This document shows positions 1-5,598 of a stretch of 5,841 nt of DNA, in pieces. The first letter of the stretch is position 1. Each line of letters starts with the position of its first letter. This stretch comes from Muribaculaceae bacterium (GTDB lineage Bacteria > Bacteroidota > Bacteroidia > Bacteroidales > Muribaculaceae). The DNA is taken from positions 1 to 5,841 of the forward strand of contig JAFZSS010000226.1 of assembly GCA_017619255.1 (NCBI GenBank). The letters run 5' to 3'. The position numbers and the translations under genes were made by a program. Under the pieces are notes generated by a model, which made no database searches, was not told the origin of the DNA, and saw nothing but the letters and a program-made list of their open reading frames with translations.

Positions 1-6
1 CTTTGC

Positions 7-82
7 TGGTAGAGAAACAGGGACTCGAACCCTGGTTTCCGCCGTGAGAGGGCGGCGTCCTAGACCACTAGACGATATCTCC
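7..82 (-). tRNA. tRNA-Glu (anticodon CTC)
   Basis: Read on the minus strand, this folds as a 76-nt cloverleaf including an encoded CCA (plus-strand 7-9). The D arm has the tRNA-Glu pattern GTCTAGTGGTCTAGGAC. The anticodon stem CCGCC/GGCGG closes the loop CTCTCAC, which puts CTC (plus-strand 46-48) at positions 34-36, so it reads GAG. The T arm is CAGGG-TTCGAGT-CCCTG and the variable loop is AAAC. The acceptor stem is imperfect: GGAGATA faces TTTCTCT, giving a G1-U72 wobble and a U6-U67 mismatch. A tRNA-Glu with C34 supplements the usual UUC isoacceptor. Its promoter lies just upstream at 97-126. Any terminator would lie left of the window. Confidence 0.93.
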
Positions 83-96
83 ATTGAAAAGCGGTG

Positions 97-126
97 CAAA
101 GTTACTGCCATTTTTGATACTGGCAA
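97..126 (-). promoter_or_regulatory. Bacteroidota-type promoter of tRNA-Glu
   Basis: On the minus strand, TTG (complement of plus 124-126) is followed by a 19-nt spacer and TAACTTTG (complement of plus 97-104). This matches the Bacteroidota housekeeping sigma consensus TTTG / TAnnTTTG. The box ends 14 nt before the mature tRNA 5' end, so the precursor leader should be under about 12 nt. The spacer holds a 5-bp inverted repeat (TGCCA 106-110, TGGCA 121-125) of unknown meaning. Confidence 0.85.
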
Positions 127-210
127 ATTTTTTGAGCACTTTTTTTCAAAAAAACAATCAAAACCATCCTTTTTGGCTGATTTCGGCATTTTTCACTCCA
201 AAAAGTGGCA

Positions 211-237
211 TTGGATGAGATAATTTTTGTACTTTAG
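211..237 (+). promoter_or_regulatory. Probable promoter for the 280-612 gene
   Basis: TTG at 211-213 and TACTTTAG at 230-237 resemble the Bacteroidota -33/-7 elements. The -7 box has one mismatch to TAnnTTTG and the spacer is 16 nt, a little short. It would start transcription near 243 and give a leader of about 37 nt. It is weaker than the other promoters in the window and is divergent from the tRNA-Glu promoter. The rest of 105-279 is AT-rich with no gene. Confidence 0.5.
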
Positions 238-279
238 CGCATTGTAACAAACATTCATTCGTATAAACCAATATTTATT

Positions 280-612
280 ATGGCTAACAAAAGACAGATC
301 AAGAAAGCTATTCAGAATGCTTGTGGCGACATCGCAGGCGAGTGCATCTTTGCAGAATCAGCATTTGGCGCCGACAAGCGCGAGGAATGGGACAGCATCA
401 TTATCGACACCGCCCTGTTGCAGCAGGAAGCCATCAACCGCGTGAGCAACCAGTTCGGCAAGAAAGTAAAAGAGTTTGCTAACCGCAAAGAGTACAACAA
501 GGCCCGCCGCGCCTTCTTCAAGGAGCGTGAGAAAGAGCTGAGCGAGTACTTCCGCGCCGAGGTGGAAAACATTGCCAAGCGGATGAACGACCTGATGCCC
601 TCCAAGAAGTAA
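280..612 (+). CDS. Conserved hypothetical protein, 110 aa, small and highly charged
   Basis: I do not recognise a named family. The protein is short, soluble and rich in Lys, Arg and Glu. There is no signal peptide or membrane segment. It begins MANKRQIKKAIQ, and most of it should be helical; residues about 62-103 form a strongly charged, possibly coiled-coil stretch with many K/R/E. The only cysteines are C15 and C22. From memory, the MANKR-x-(L/I)KK-x-I opening followed by an acidic 'ECI/V' region occurs in short uncharacterised Bacteroidales proteins; I could not check this. The ATG at 280 is the only sensible start and lies about 37 nt after a probable promoter. There is no Shine-Dalgarno sequence, as is normal in this phylum. 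The stop is 12 nt from the acyltransferase start, so the two are probably co-transcribed. The reading frame is well supported; the function is unknown. Confidence 0.82.
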   Translation: MANKRQIKKAIQNACGDIAGECIFAESAFGADKREEWDSIIIDTALLQQEAINRVSNQFGKKVKEFANRKEYNKARRAFFKEREKELSEYFRAEVENIAKRMNDLMPSKK

Positions 613-624
613 AAACGCTGCCGC

Positions 625-1167
625 ATGAACCTTTCCGGGTGGATATTGAAAAAAGCCGGGTGGACTTTCAAGGTCAACCTGACGATGCCTGACAAGTGCA
701 TCATTGTCATTGCACCACATACCAGCAACTGGGATTTTATCCTGGGTGAGTTGGGCATACATTCGGTGGGCATGAAGGCAGGATTCCTGATGAAGGACAC
801 TTGGTTTTTCTTTCCGCTGGGCTACTTGTTGCGCGGCTTGGGAGGCATTCCCGTCAACCGTCGTCAACACGGCAACCTCACGCAGTCGATTGTCGAGGCA
901 TTTAAAACGACGCCTAAGCTGGCCATCGGCGTTACACCCGAGGGCACACGCAGTGCCAATCCTCATTGGCACAAGGGCGCCATCTTCATGGCGCACGATG
1001 CCCAAGTGCCGTTGATACTTGCCTACTTTGACTATCAAGAGAAGGTGGTGTGCATCGACAAGGAATTTGAACTCAGTGATGACGCTGAATCCGACTTGCT
1101 GCGTATCAAGCAATATTACCAGCCCTTCCACGGCCGCTACCCTGAAAAGTTCGTCACCGGACTGTGA
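625..1167 (+). CDS. PlsC-type 1-acyl-glycerol-3-phosphate acyltransferase family protein, 180 aa
   Basis: This is a short lysophospholipid acyltransferase-like protein (PlsC/LPLAT superfamily). The catalytic H-x4-D motif is visible as H32-TSNW-D37. GGIPVNR (73-79) corresponds to the acyl-acceptor block and TPEGTRS (104-110) to the phosphate-binding PEGTR block. Family members transfer an acyl chain to a lysophospholipid or related acceptor at the inner membrane. At 180 aa it is shorter than canonical PlsC (about 240 aa) and lacks an obvious N-terminal membrane helix. This matches the short Bacteroidota acyltransferases I remember, so I do not regard it as truncated. The true acceptor (lysophosphatidate, ornithine lipid or another) cannot be told from sequence, so no gene symbol is given. 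It follows the 110-aa gene after 12 nt, in probable operon arrangement. A 64-nt gap containing a hairpin (1170-1191) separates it from the omega-amidase gene. Confidence 0.9.
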   Translation: MNLSGWILKKAGWTFKVNLTMPDKCIIVIAPHTSNWDFILGELGIHSVGMKAGFLMKDTWFFFPLGYLLRGLGGIPVNRRQHGNLTQSIVEAFKTTPKLAIGVTPEGTRSANPHWHKGAIFMAHDAQVPLILAYFDYQEKVVCIDKEFELSDDAESDLLRIKQYYQPFHGRYPEKFVTGL

Positions 1168-1169
1168 TT

Positions 1170-1191
1170 CAACTCGCCTTACGGCAAGTTG
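1170..1191 (+). other. Intergenic hairpin between the acyltransferase and amidase genes
   Basis: CAACT (1170-1174) pairs with AGTTG (1187-1191), and GCC (1176-1178) pairs with GGC (1183-1185) around the loop TTAC, with one C-A mismatch. It begins 3 nt after the acyltransferase stop. The downstream sequence is AT-rich, with a tandem TTTAGAG repeat, but has no clean U-run. It may be a weak terminator, a processing site or an mRNA 3' stabiliser; the choice is open. Confidence 0.4.
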
Positions 1192-1231
1192 TGGTTTAGA
1201 GTTTAGAGAATTGTATTTTTAGAAGACGATA

Positions 1232-2032
1232 ATGATTTCACGCAATCTGCGCGTCACGCTCATCGAGGACGACATCGTCTGGGGTGACCGCGAAGCCAAC
1301 ATAAAGCAGCTGGAGCGCAACCTGCGCAATATGCCCGACGATACCGACTTGGTTATCCTGCCGGAGCTGTTCACCACAGGATTCATGACGGGCGACCGCG
1401 ACCAGGCGGCCGCCGTTGCCGAGTGGAACAGCGGTGACACGCTGCACACGCTGCGCAAACTCGCCGGCGAGTACCATGTGGGCATCATCGGCAGTTTCCT
1501 CGCCAACACCGCTGCACAGCTCTACAACCGTGCTTTTTTCATTGAGCCCAATGGTGACGAGACCTATTACGACAAGCGACACCTGTTTTCATTCGGTGGC
1601 GAGGATAAAGTGTTCAACCAAGGCCTGACGGCGGCGCCCATCATACGCTTCCGCGGATTCAACATCAAATTGGTGGTATGCTATGACTTGAGATTCCCGG
1701 TCTTCTGCCGAAATGTGAAAAACAACTATGACTTGCTGGTGGTCATCGCCAACTGGCCCAAGTCACGAGAAAAAGTGTGGCGCACGCTACTGGCTGCACG
1801 CGCTATGGAAAACGAATGCTATGTCTGCGGCGTGAACCGCTGCGGCACCGACCCCGCCGGCGTTGAATATCCCGAGGGCTCTTCGTTGGTGATCGACTTC
1901 AAGGGCAAGGTCATTGCCCAACGCATGACCAGTCCCGTCATTACTGCCGACCTCTCCCCTGCCCAACTGGCACAGTTCCGCGAGAAATTCCCGGCATGGC
2001 GTGATGCCGATTCGTTCACGCTCAATATCTGA
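1232..2032 (+). CDS. Omega-amidase (YafV/Nit2-type), carbon-nitrogen hydrolase family
   Basis: This is a nitrilase-superfamily hydrolase of 266 aa, the usual length. The Glu-Lys-Cys triad is visible: E45 in LPELFTTGF, K115 in YDKRHLFSF and C150 in VVCYDLRFPVF. IANWPKSR follows the nucleophile block, and the NWP is typical of the YafV/Nit2 branch. Known members hydrolyse 2-oxoglutaramate and 2-oxosuccinamate to the oxoacid plus ammonia, a cytosolic metabolite-repair and nitrogen-salvage step. The C-terminal half keeps the family's ARAMENE-like segment (around 189-195) and a final strand-forming SLVIDFKGKV. The ATG at 1232 gives the expected N-terminus, MISRNLRVTLIEDDIVWGD. A weak TTG...TATTTTTA pair upstream (1189-1221) might act as a promoter, but its spacer is 22 nt and its -7 box is imperfect. 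Expression may instead come by readthrough from 280-1167. The substrate is inferred from the family. Confidence 0.93.
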   Translation: MISRNLRVTLIEDDIVWGDREANIKQLERNLRNMPDDTDLVILPELFTTGFMTGDRDQAAAVAEWNSGDTLHTLRKLAGEYHVGIIGSFLANTAAQLYNRAFFIEPNGDETYYDKRHLFSFGGEDKVFNQGLTAAPIIRFRGFNIKLVVCYDLRFPVFCRNVKNNYDLLVVIANWPKSREKVWRTLLAARAMENECYVCGVNRCGTDPAGVEYPEGSSLVIDFKGKVIAQRMTSPVITADLSPAQLAQFREKFPAWRDADSFTLNI

Positions 2033-2072
2033 CCGTGTGAAATCTCTGAGCTCCCTGAGTTCTCCGACAACA

Positions 2073-3911
2073 ATGACCAAACCTGTCCCCATAGAGCTGT
2101 TGGCACCCGCCCGTGATGCCGACATCGCCATCGCCGCCATTGACCATGGCGCTGACGCGGTGTATATGGGGGCATCACATCATGGAGCTCGTGCCGACGC
2201 CACCAACACGCTTGAAGCCGTGAGGCGAGCCTGCGACTATGCCCATCAGTTCGGAGCACGCATTTATGCCACGGTCAACACGCTTATCTACGACGATGAG
2301 TTGAAGGAGGTAGAACGACTCGTTCACGACCTGTACCGCATCGGCGTGGACGCGCTCATCGTTCAGGACCTGGGGCTGCTGCGTCTTGACCTGCCGCCCA
2401 TCGCCCTGCACGCCAGTACGCAATGCGACCTGCGCACACCCGAGAAAGCCCGTTTCCTCGAAGCGCTGGGTTTCTCACAACTGGTGATGGCGCGCGAACT
2501 CACCCTTGACGAGATTGCTGACATCCGCAAAGCGACGACGGTGCCACTTGAAGCATTCGTTCATGGGGCTTTGTGCGTTAGTTACAGCGGACGCTGCGCT
2601 ATCAGCCAAGCATTGAAAGGGCGTAGCGCCAACCGTGGCGAGTGCGCCCAGCTATGCCGACTGCCTTATGACCTCGTGGATGAAAAAGGCAGGGTGCTCA
2701 TCGAGGGCAAGCATCTTCTCTCACTGCGCGACATGGACCGTCATGACCGATTAGAGCAGATGATGGCTGCCGGAGTCTCATCATTTAAGATTGAGGGCCG
2801 TCTGAAAGACACCAGCTATGTCAAGAATGTGGTAGCGTATTATCGCCGCGCCATAGACACAATCATCGCCCGTTCTCCTGAACGCTACCGCCGTGCTTCG
2901 TTCGGCGATGTGGAACTGACTTTTGAGCCCGCTTTGGAAAAAAGTTTCAACCGGGGCTTCACCCATTATTTCTTGGACGAACGCCGTCCCAAGGATGGAG
3001 CGGCCATTGCCTCCATTGACACGCCCAAGTCACAAGGCGAGCGTTTAGGCCGTGCCATGCAATGTGCAGGAAACACACTGTCCATCGACACCCGGGCCGT
3101 CTTATCCAACGGTGATGGGCTCAGCTATTATGATGCTCAGGGCTCTTTCACCGGGACCCGCGTAAACCGCGCATTGGGTGGTGGCACAGTGTTGCTGCGT
3201 GAGCGCACCGTTATCCCTCGGGGCACAGTAATTTACCGCACCGCCGACAAGGCCTTCAACGACCTGCTGGCCAAGCCATCGGCAAGCCGTACCATTGCGG
3301 TCAATGCCGAGTTGCGCTATCTTGACGGCAGACTGGTGCTCACTCTTACCGATGACCGAGGCATGCGTGTGACGCATTCCATCGCTTGCGACCTGCAAAC
3401 CGCCGCAAAACCTCAAGAAGACCGTCAAGTCGCAGAACTGGGCAAATTGGGCGGCACTATCTACCAGTTGCATGACGCGCAAGTGCATGGAGACATATTT
3501 ATCCCTGCCTCGTTGCTGGCACGAGTGCGACGCGAGACCGTCGAACTGCTCGACCGTACTCAGCGCATCACGCGAACGATAGACAAGCGCCGTGTCGAAG
3601 ACACTACAGTCCCTTACCCAGTCACCACACTCACTCCTGCCGACAATGTTGCCAATCGTTTGGCCGAGCGACTCTACCGCGACCACGGCGTGACCAACAT
3701 CGCGCCAGCCCTGGAAACCGGTGTATCGGTGACAACCACCACGCCATTGATGCACACGCGCTATTGCCTGCGCCGGCAGTTGGGCGCCTGTCTCAAAGGC
3801 AAAAATGCCAATCGGCTGCCCCGCGACCTTTTCTTAAAAACGGGTGCCACCCTGTTCAAGGTCACCTGCGACTGCAAGGCCTGCGAGATGATCATCACCC
3901 TGGCCCGGTAA
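2073..3911 (+). CDS. U32-family protein (RlhA/TrhP-like RNA hydroxylation protein), 612 aa
   Basis: The U32 signature is complete at E160-S178: E-x-F-x2-G-A-L-C-x4-G-x-C-x-I-S. FKIEGRLK (238-245) is another family hallmark. U32 proteins were first named peptidases, but E. coli RlhA and TrhP work in hydroxylation of 23S rRNA C2501 and tRNA U34, and UbiU/UbiV bind a [4Fe-4S] cluster through cysteines in this region. Here C168, C175, C191 and C195 are spaced to serve that role. The long C-terminal extension ends in a second cysteine group (C565, C573, C599, C601, C604). At 612 aa it is closer in length to RlhA (about 650) than to TrhP (about 450). The start at 2073 gives MTKPVPIELLAPARD, where homology to the family begins. 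An in-frame ATG at 2001 would overlap the amidase gene and add 24 low-complexity, Ser-rich residues, so I rejected it. The gap to the amidase stop is 40 nt. RNA target and activity are inferred. Confidence 0.9.
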   Translation: MTKPVPIELLAPARDADIAIAAIDHGADAVYMGASHHGARADATNTLEAVRRACDYAHQFGARIYATVNTLIYDDELKEVERLVHDLYRIGVDALIVQDLGLLRLDLPPIALHASTQCDLRTPEKARFLEALGFSQLVMARELTLDEIADIRKATTVPLEAFVHGALCVSYSGRCAISQALKGRSANRGECAQLCRLPYDLVDEKGRVLIEGKHLLSLRDMDRHDRLEQMMAAGVSSFKIEGRLKDTSYVKNVVAYYRRAIDTIIARSPERYRRASFGDVELTFEPALEKSFNRGFTHYFLDERRPKDGAAIASIDTPKSQGERLGRAMQCAGNTLSIDTRAVLSNGDGLSYYDAQGSFTGTRVNRALGGGTVLLRERTVIPRGTVIYRTADKAFNDLLAKPSASRTIAVNAELRYLDGRLVLTLTDDRGMRVTHSIACDLQTAAKPQEDRQVAELGKLGGTIYQLHDAQVHGDIFIPASLLARVRRETVELLDRTQRITRTIDKRRVEDTTVPYPVTTLTPADNVANRLAERLYRDHGVTNIAPALETGVSVTTTTPLMHTRYCLRRQLGACLKGKNANRLPRDLFLKTGATLFKVTCDCKACEMIITLAR

Positions 3912-3931
3912 AGCATTATTGCTTAAATAAT

Positions 3932-3962
3932 TTGGCATTTCGCTCACCTTGCACTAACTTTG
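3932..3962 (+). promoter_or_regulatory. Strong Bacteroidota-type promoter of the dedA-rpe unit
   Basis: TTG at 3932-3934, a 20-nt spacer and an exact TAnnTTTG box (TAACTTTG, 3955-3962) match the Bacteroidota consensus. The box ends only 8 nt before the dedA ATG at 3971. Transcription should therefore start at roughly 3966-3970, leaving almost no 5' leader. Confidence 0.82.
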
Positions 3963-3970
3963 CAAGTGAT

Positions 3971-4720
3971 ATGAAAAAGGATACGATTCAACTCATCATT
4001 ATATTGCTCGTATTGGCGGCTGTGGCTGTCGCCATATTGAAGTATATGCCACATGACATCGTCACCATCTATAACTGGTACAAGGAGCACCTGACTTATG
4101 GCACCATCCTGTTGCTGATGGCGATTGAGAGTTCGTTCATCCCCTTCCCCAGCGAGGTGGTCATCCCGCCTGCCGCCTATTTTGCCCTGCGCAACGGCGA
4201 CATGAATGTGGTGATGATTGTCGTGATTGCCACTCTGGGCGCGCTTATCGGGGCTGTCATCAACTATGTGCTGTCGCTGCTCATCGGGCGACCCGTGGTC
4301 TATGCTTTTGCCAACAGCCGCATCGGCCACATGTGCCTGATTGATGCCGAGAAGGTGCAGAAGGCCGAGGCCTACTTTGACCGCCATGGTGCCATCTCGA
4401 CATTTCTGGGCCGCTTGATTCCTGCCATTCGCCAGCTCATCTCCATCCCTGCCGGCCTGTCGAGGATGAACTTCGGCACTTTCGCCCTGTTCACCACGCT
4501 GGGCGCAGGATTATGGAACATCGTTCTTGCCGCACTGGGCTACTGGCTCAGCCTGAACTTCCCTGAGGAAGAGCTGCTTGCCCAACTAGAACACTACAAC
4601 CATTATCTTTCGTGGGCCGGATATGCGCTGGCCATCTTCATCGTGCTCTTCCTCGCCTATCAGGCCATTAGGAAAAAGCCCACCCCTCAATCCCAAGATG
4701 ATGATAGTAACCAAGAATAA
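3971..4720 (+). CDS. DedA-family (SNARE-associated/VTT domain) membrane protein, 249 aa
   Basis: This is an inner-membrane protein of the DedA superfamily, whose members flip lipid carriers such as undecaprenyl phosphate or phospholipids and support envelope homeostasis. The family blocks are clear: ESSFIPFPSE at 53-62 with acidic residues E53 and E62, and GRLIPAIRQLISIPAG at 147-162 with R148 and R154 in the re-entrant region. Hydrophobic segments lie near 6-24, 44-72, 79-105, 168-190 and 213-232. The tail is polar and acidic (PTPQSQDDDSNQE). The start at 3971 (MKKDTIQLIII) comes just after a strong promoter. The upstream open frame to 3764 only duplicates the U32 coding region and is not used. 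An in-frame ATG at 4046 (M26) would remove the first helix and give a protein nearer to common DedA length, so the start has some doubt. The rpe gene follows after 6 nt, so the two are almost certainly one transcript. The substrate is unknown. Confidence 0.92.
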   Translation: MKKDTIQLIIILLVLAAVAVAILKYMPHDIVTIYNWYKEHLTYGTILLLMAIESSFIPFPSEVVIPPAAYFALRNGDMNVVMIVVIATLGALIGAVINYVLSLLIGRPVVYAFANSRIGHMCLIDAEKVQKAEAYFDRHGAISTFLGRLIPAIRQLISIPAGLSRMNFGTFALFTTLGAGLWNIVLAALGYWLSLNFPEEELLAQLEHYNHYLSWAGYALAIFIVLFLAYQAIRKKPTPQSQDDDSNQE

Positions 4721-4726
4721 AAAGAT

Positions 4727-5371
4727 ATGAAAGTTTCTCCCTCCCTGTTGTCCGCCGACTTTGGCAACCTGGCCAAGGACATCGACATGATCAACCGCAG
4801 CAATGCCGACCTGCTGCACCTCGATGTGATGGACGGCGTGTTTGTGCCCAACATCTCGTTCGGGTTCCCCGTCATCAAGCATGTGCAGCGCCTGTGCCAA
4901 AAACCGCTCGACGCCCACTTGATGATTGTCGAGCCGCAGAAGTTCATCCCCCAGGTGCGCGACTGTGGCGCCGCCATCATGACCGTCCACCAAGAAGCAT
5001 GCATCCACCTCAACCGTGTCGTGCAGCAGATTCACGATGCCGGCATGCAGGCCGGAGTCGCACTAAATCCCGCGACACCCGTGATGATGCTGCGTGACAT
5101 CATCTGCGATGTGGACCTGGTGTTGTTGATGTCGGTCAACCCCGGCTTTGGCGGCCAACAGTTCATTGTGCAGACGCTGAACAAGGTGCGCGAGCTGCGT
5201 CAGCTTATCACTCTCAACGGCTCCAACGCCCAGATTGAGATTGACGGCGGAGTGAACGAGATCACGGGTGCTCAACTCGCTGAAGCAGGTGCCGACATCC
5301 TCGTTGCCGGCAGCTATGTCTTCGGTGCCGACGACCCTATCAAAACCATTGACGGACTGAAAAATCTGTGA
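4727..5371 (+). CDS. rpe: Ribulose-phosphate 3-epimerase
   Basis: This cytosolic TIM-barrel enzyme interconverts D-ribulose 5-phosphate and D-xylulose 5-phosphate in the pentose phosphate pathway. All landmarks are intact: SPSLLSADF at 4-12; H31-L-D33-VMDG with a metal ligand and a catalytic acid/base Asp; DAHLM at 62-66 with metal ligand H64; MSVNPGFGGQ at 135-144, the phosphate-side flexible loop; IEIDGG at 170-175 with catalytic/ligand D173; and VAGSYVF near 193-199 for phosphate binding. The length of 214 aa is normal for the family. It starts 6 nt after the dedA stop with no Shine-Dalgarno sequence and has no promoter of its own. In the Bacteroides genomes I remember, rpe sits next to fmt and a comEC-like gene; here its neighbours are dedA and a tRNA gene, so local order differs. 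No terminator is visible after the stop, and the tRNA-Ser promoter begins within 8 nt. Confidence 0.97.
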   Translation: MKVSPSLLSADFGNLAKDIDMINRSNADLLHLDVMDGVFVPNISFGFPVIKHVQRLCQKPLDAHLMIVEPQKFIPQVRDCGAAIMTVHQEACIHLNRVVQQIHDAGMQAGVALNPATPVMMLRDIICDVDLVLLMSVNPGFGGQQFIVQTLNKVRELRQLITLNGSNAQIEIDGGVNEITGAQLAEAGADILVAGSYVFGADDPIKTIDGLKNL

Positions 5372-5378
5372 AAATATT

Positions 5379-5408
5379 TTGTCGGGTGAAAAAATTGCAA
5401 TAACTTTG
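5379..5408 (+). promoter_or_regulatory. Strong Bacteroidota-type promoter upstream of tRNA-Ser
   Basis: TTG at 5379-5381, a 19-nt spacer and an exact TAACTTTG at 5401-5408 form a consensus promoter. The sequence after the box, CACCCGCTTTT, nearly repeats the one behind the tRNA-Glu promoter. The predicted start near 5412-5416 lies about 95 nt before the tRNA. Confidence 0.85.
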
Positions 5409-5510
5409 CACCCGCTTTTGAGAGAGAAATCTTGTGCAAACCGAAAACAAACAAGCTTGCTTGATTTGTTGAGGTGCCGCCTAGATTATGAAATTCTTGA
5501 AGGCAAGACT
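5409..5510 (+). other. Leader of the tRNA-Ser transcript, with a hairpin
   Basis: This is the stretch between the promoter and the mature tRNA 5' end. It holds no credible ORF. The only clear structure is AACAAACAAG (5446-5455) pairing with CTTG-A-TTTGTT (5460-5470): a 10-bp stem with one bulged A and a CTTG loop. No U-run follows, so it does not look like an attenuator. It is presumably removed by RNase P and other nucleases during tRNA maturation. Confidence 0.5.
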
Positions 5511-5596
5511 GGAAAGGTGCCGGAGTGGTCGATCGGGGCGGTCTCGAAAACCGTTGTACGCTTTGCGTACCGTGGGTTCGAATCCCTCCCTTTCCG
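5511..5596 (+). tRNA. tRNA-Ser (anticodon CGA)
   Basis: This is an 86-nt class II tRNA. The acceptor stem GGAAAGG/CCTTTCC is fully paired and the discriminator is G73, as expected for tRNA-Ser. The anticodon stem GCGGT/ACCGT closes the loop CTCGAAA, putting CGA at 5545-5547, so it reads UCG. The long variable arm GTACGC-TTT-GCGTAC (5556-5570) is the serine identity element. CCA is not encoded (CTCA follows), so it is added after transcription. One oddity is a T-T mismatch (5573 with 5587) in the T stem GTGGG/CCCTC. The promoter is at 5379-5408 and the terminator at 5611-5645. Confidence 0.96.
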
Positions 5597-5598
5597 CT

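Noticed and set aside
358..1131. 257-codon open frame on the minus strand
   Set aside because: It lies opposite the 110-aa gene and the acyltransferase gene, whose plus-strand product has clear catalytic motifs. The minus frame shows no recognisable domain and is a shadow of GC-rich coding DNA.
2001..2072. Upstream in-frame ATG for the U32 gene
   Set aside because: It would overlap the amidase coding sequence by 32 bp and add a Ser-rich stretch unlike the family. The ATG at 2073 starts exactly where family similarity begins.
3102..3755. 217-codon open frame on the minus strand
   Set aside because: It lies entirely opposite the U32 gene, with low-complexity translation and no motif.
3911..3924. 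Hairpin AAGCA-TTAT-TGCTT after the U32 stop codon, as a terminator
   Set aside because: The stem has only 5 bp, it overlaps the stop codon, and it is followed by mixed A/T rather than a U-run. A strong terminator cannot be claimed.
3764..3970. Upstream extension of the dedA frame
   Set aside because: It runs out of frame through the end of the U32 gene and across the dedA promoter. The extra residues do not resemble DedA proteins.
5461..5489. Possible second promoter close to tRNA-Ser (TTG, 18 nt, TAGATTAT)
   Set aside because: The -7 box has two mismatches to TAnnTTTG, whereas an exact consensus promoter lies upstream at 5379-5408.
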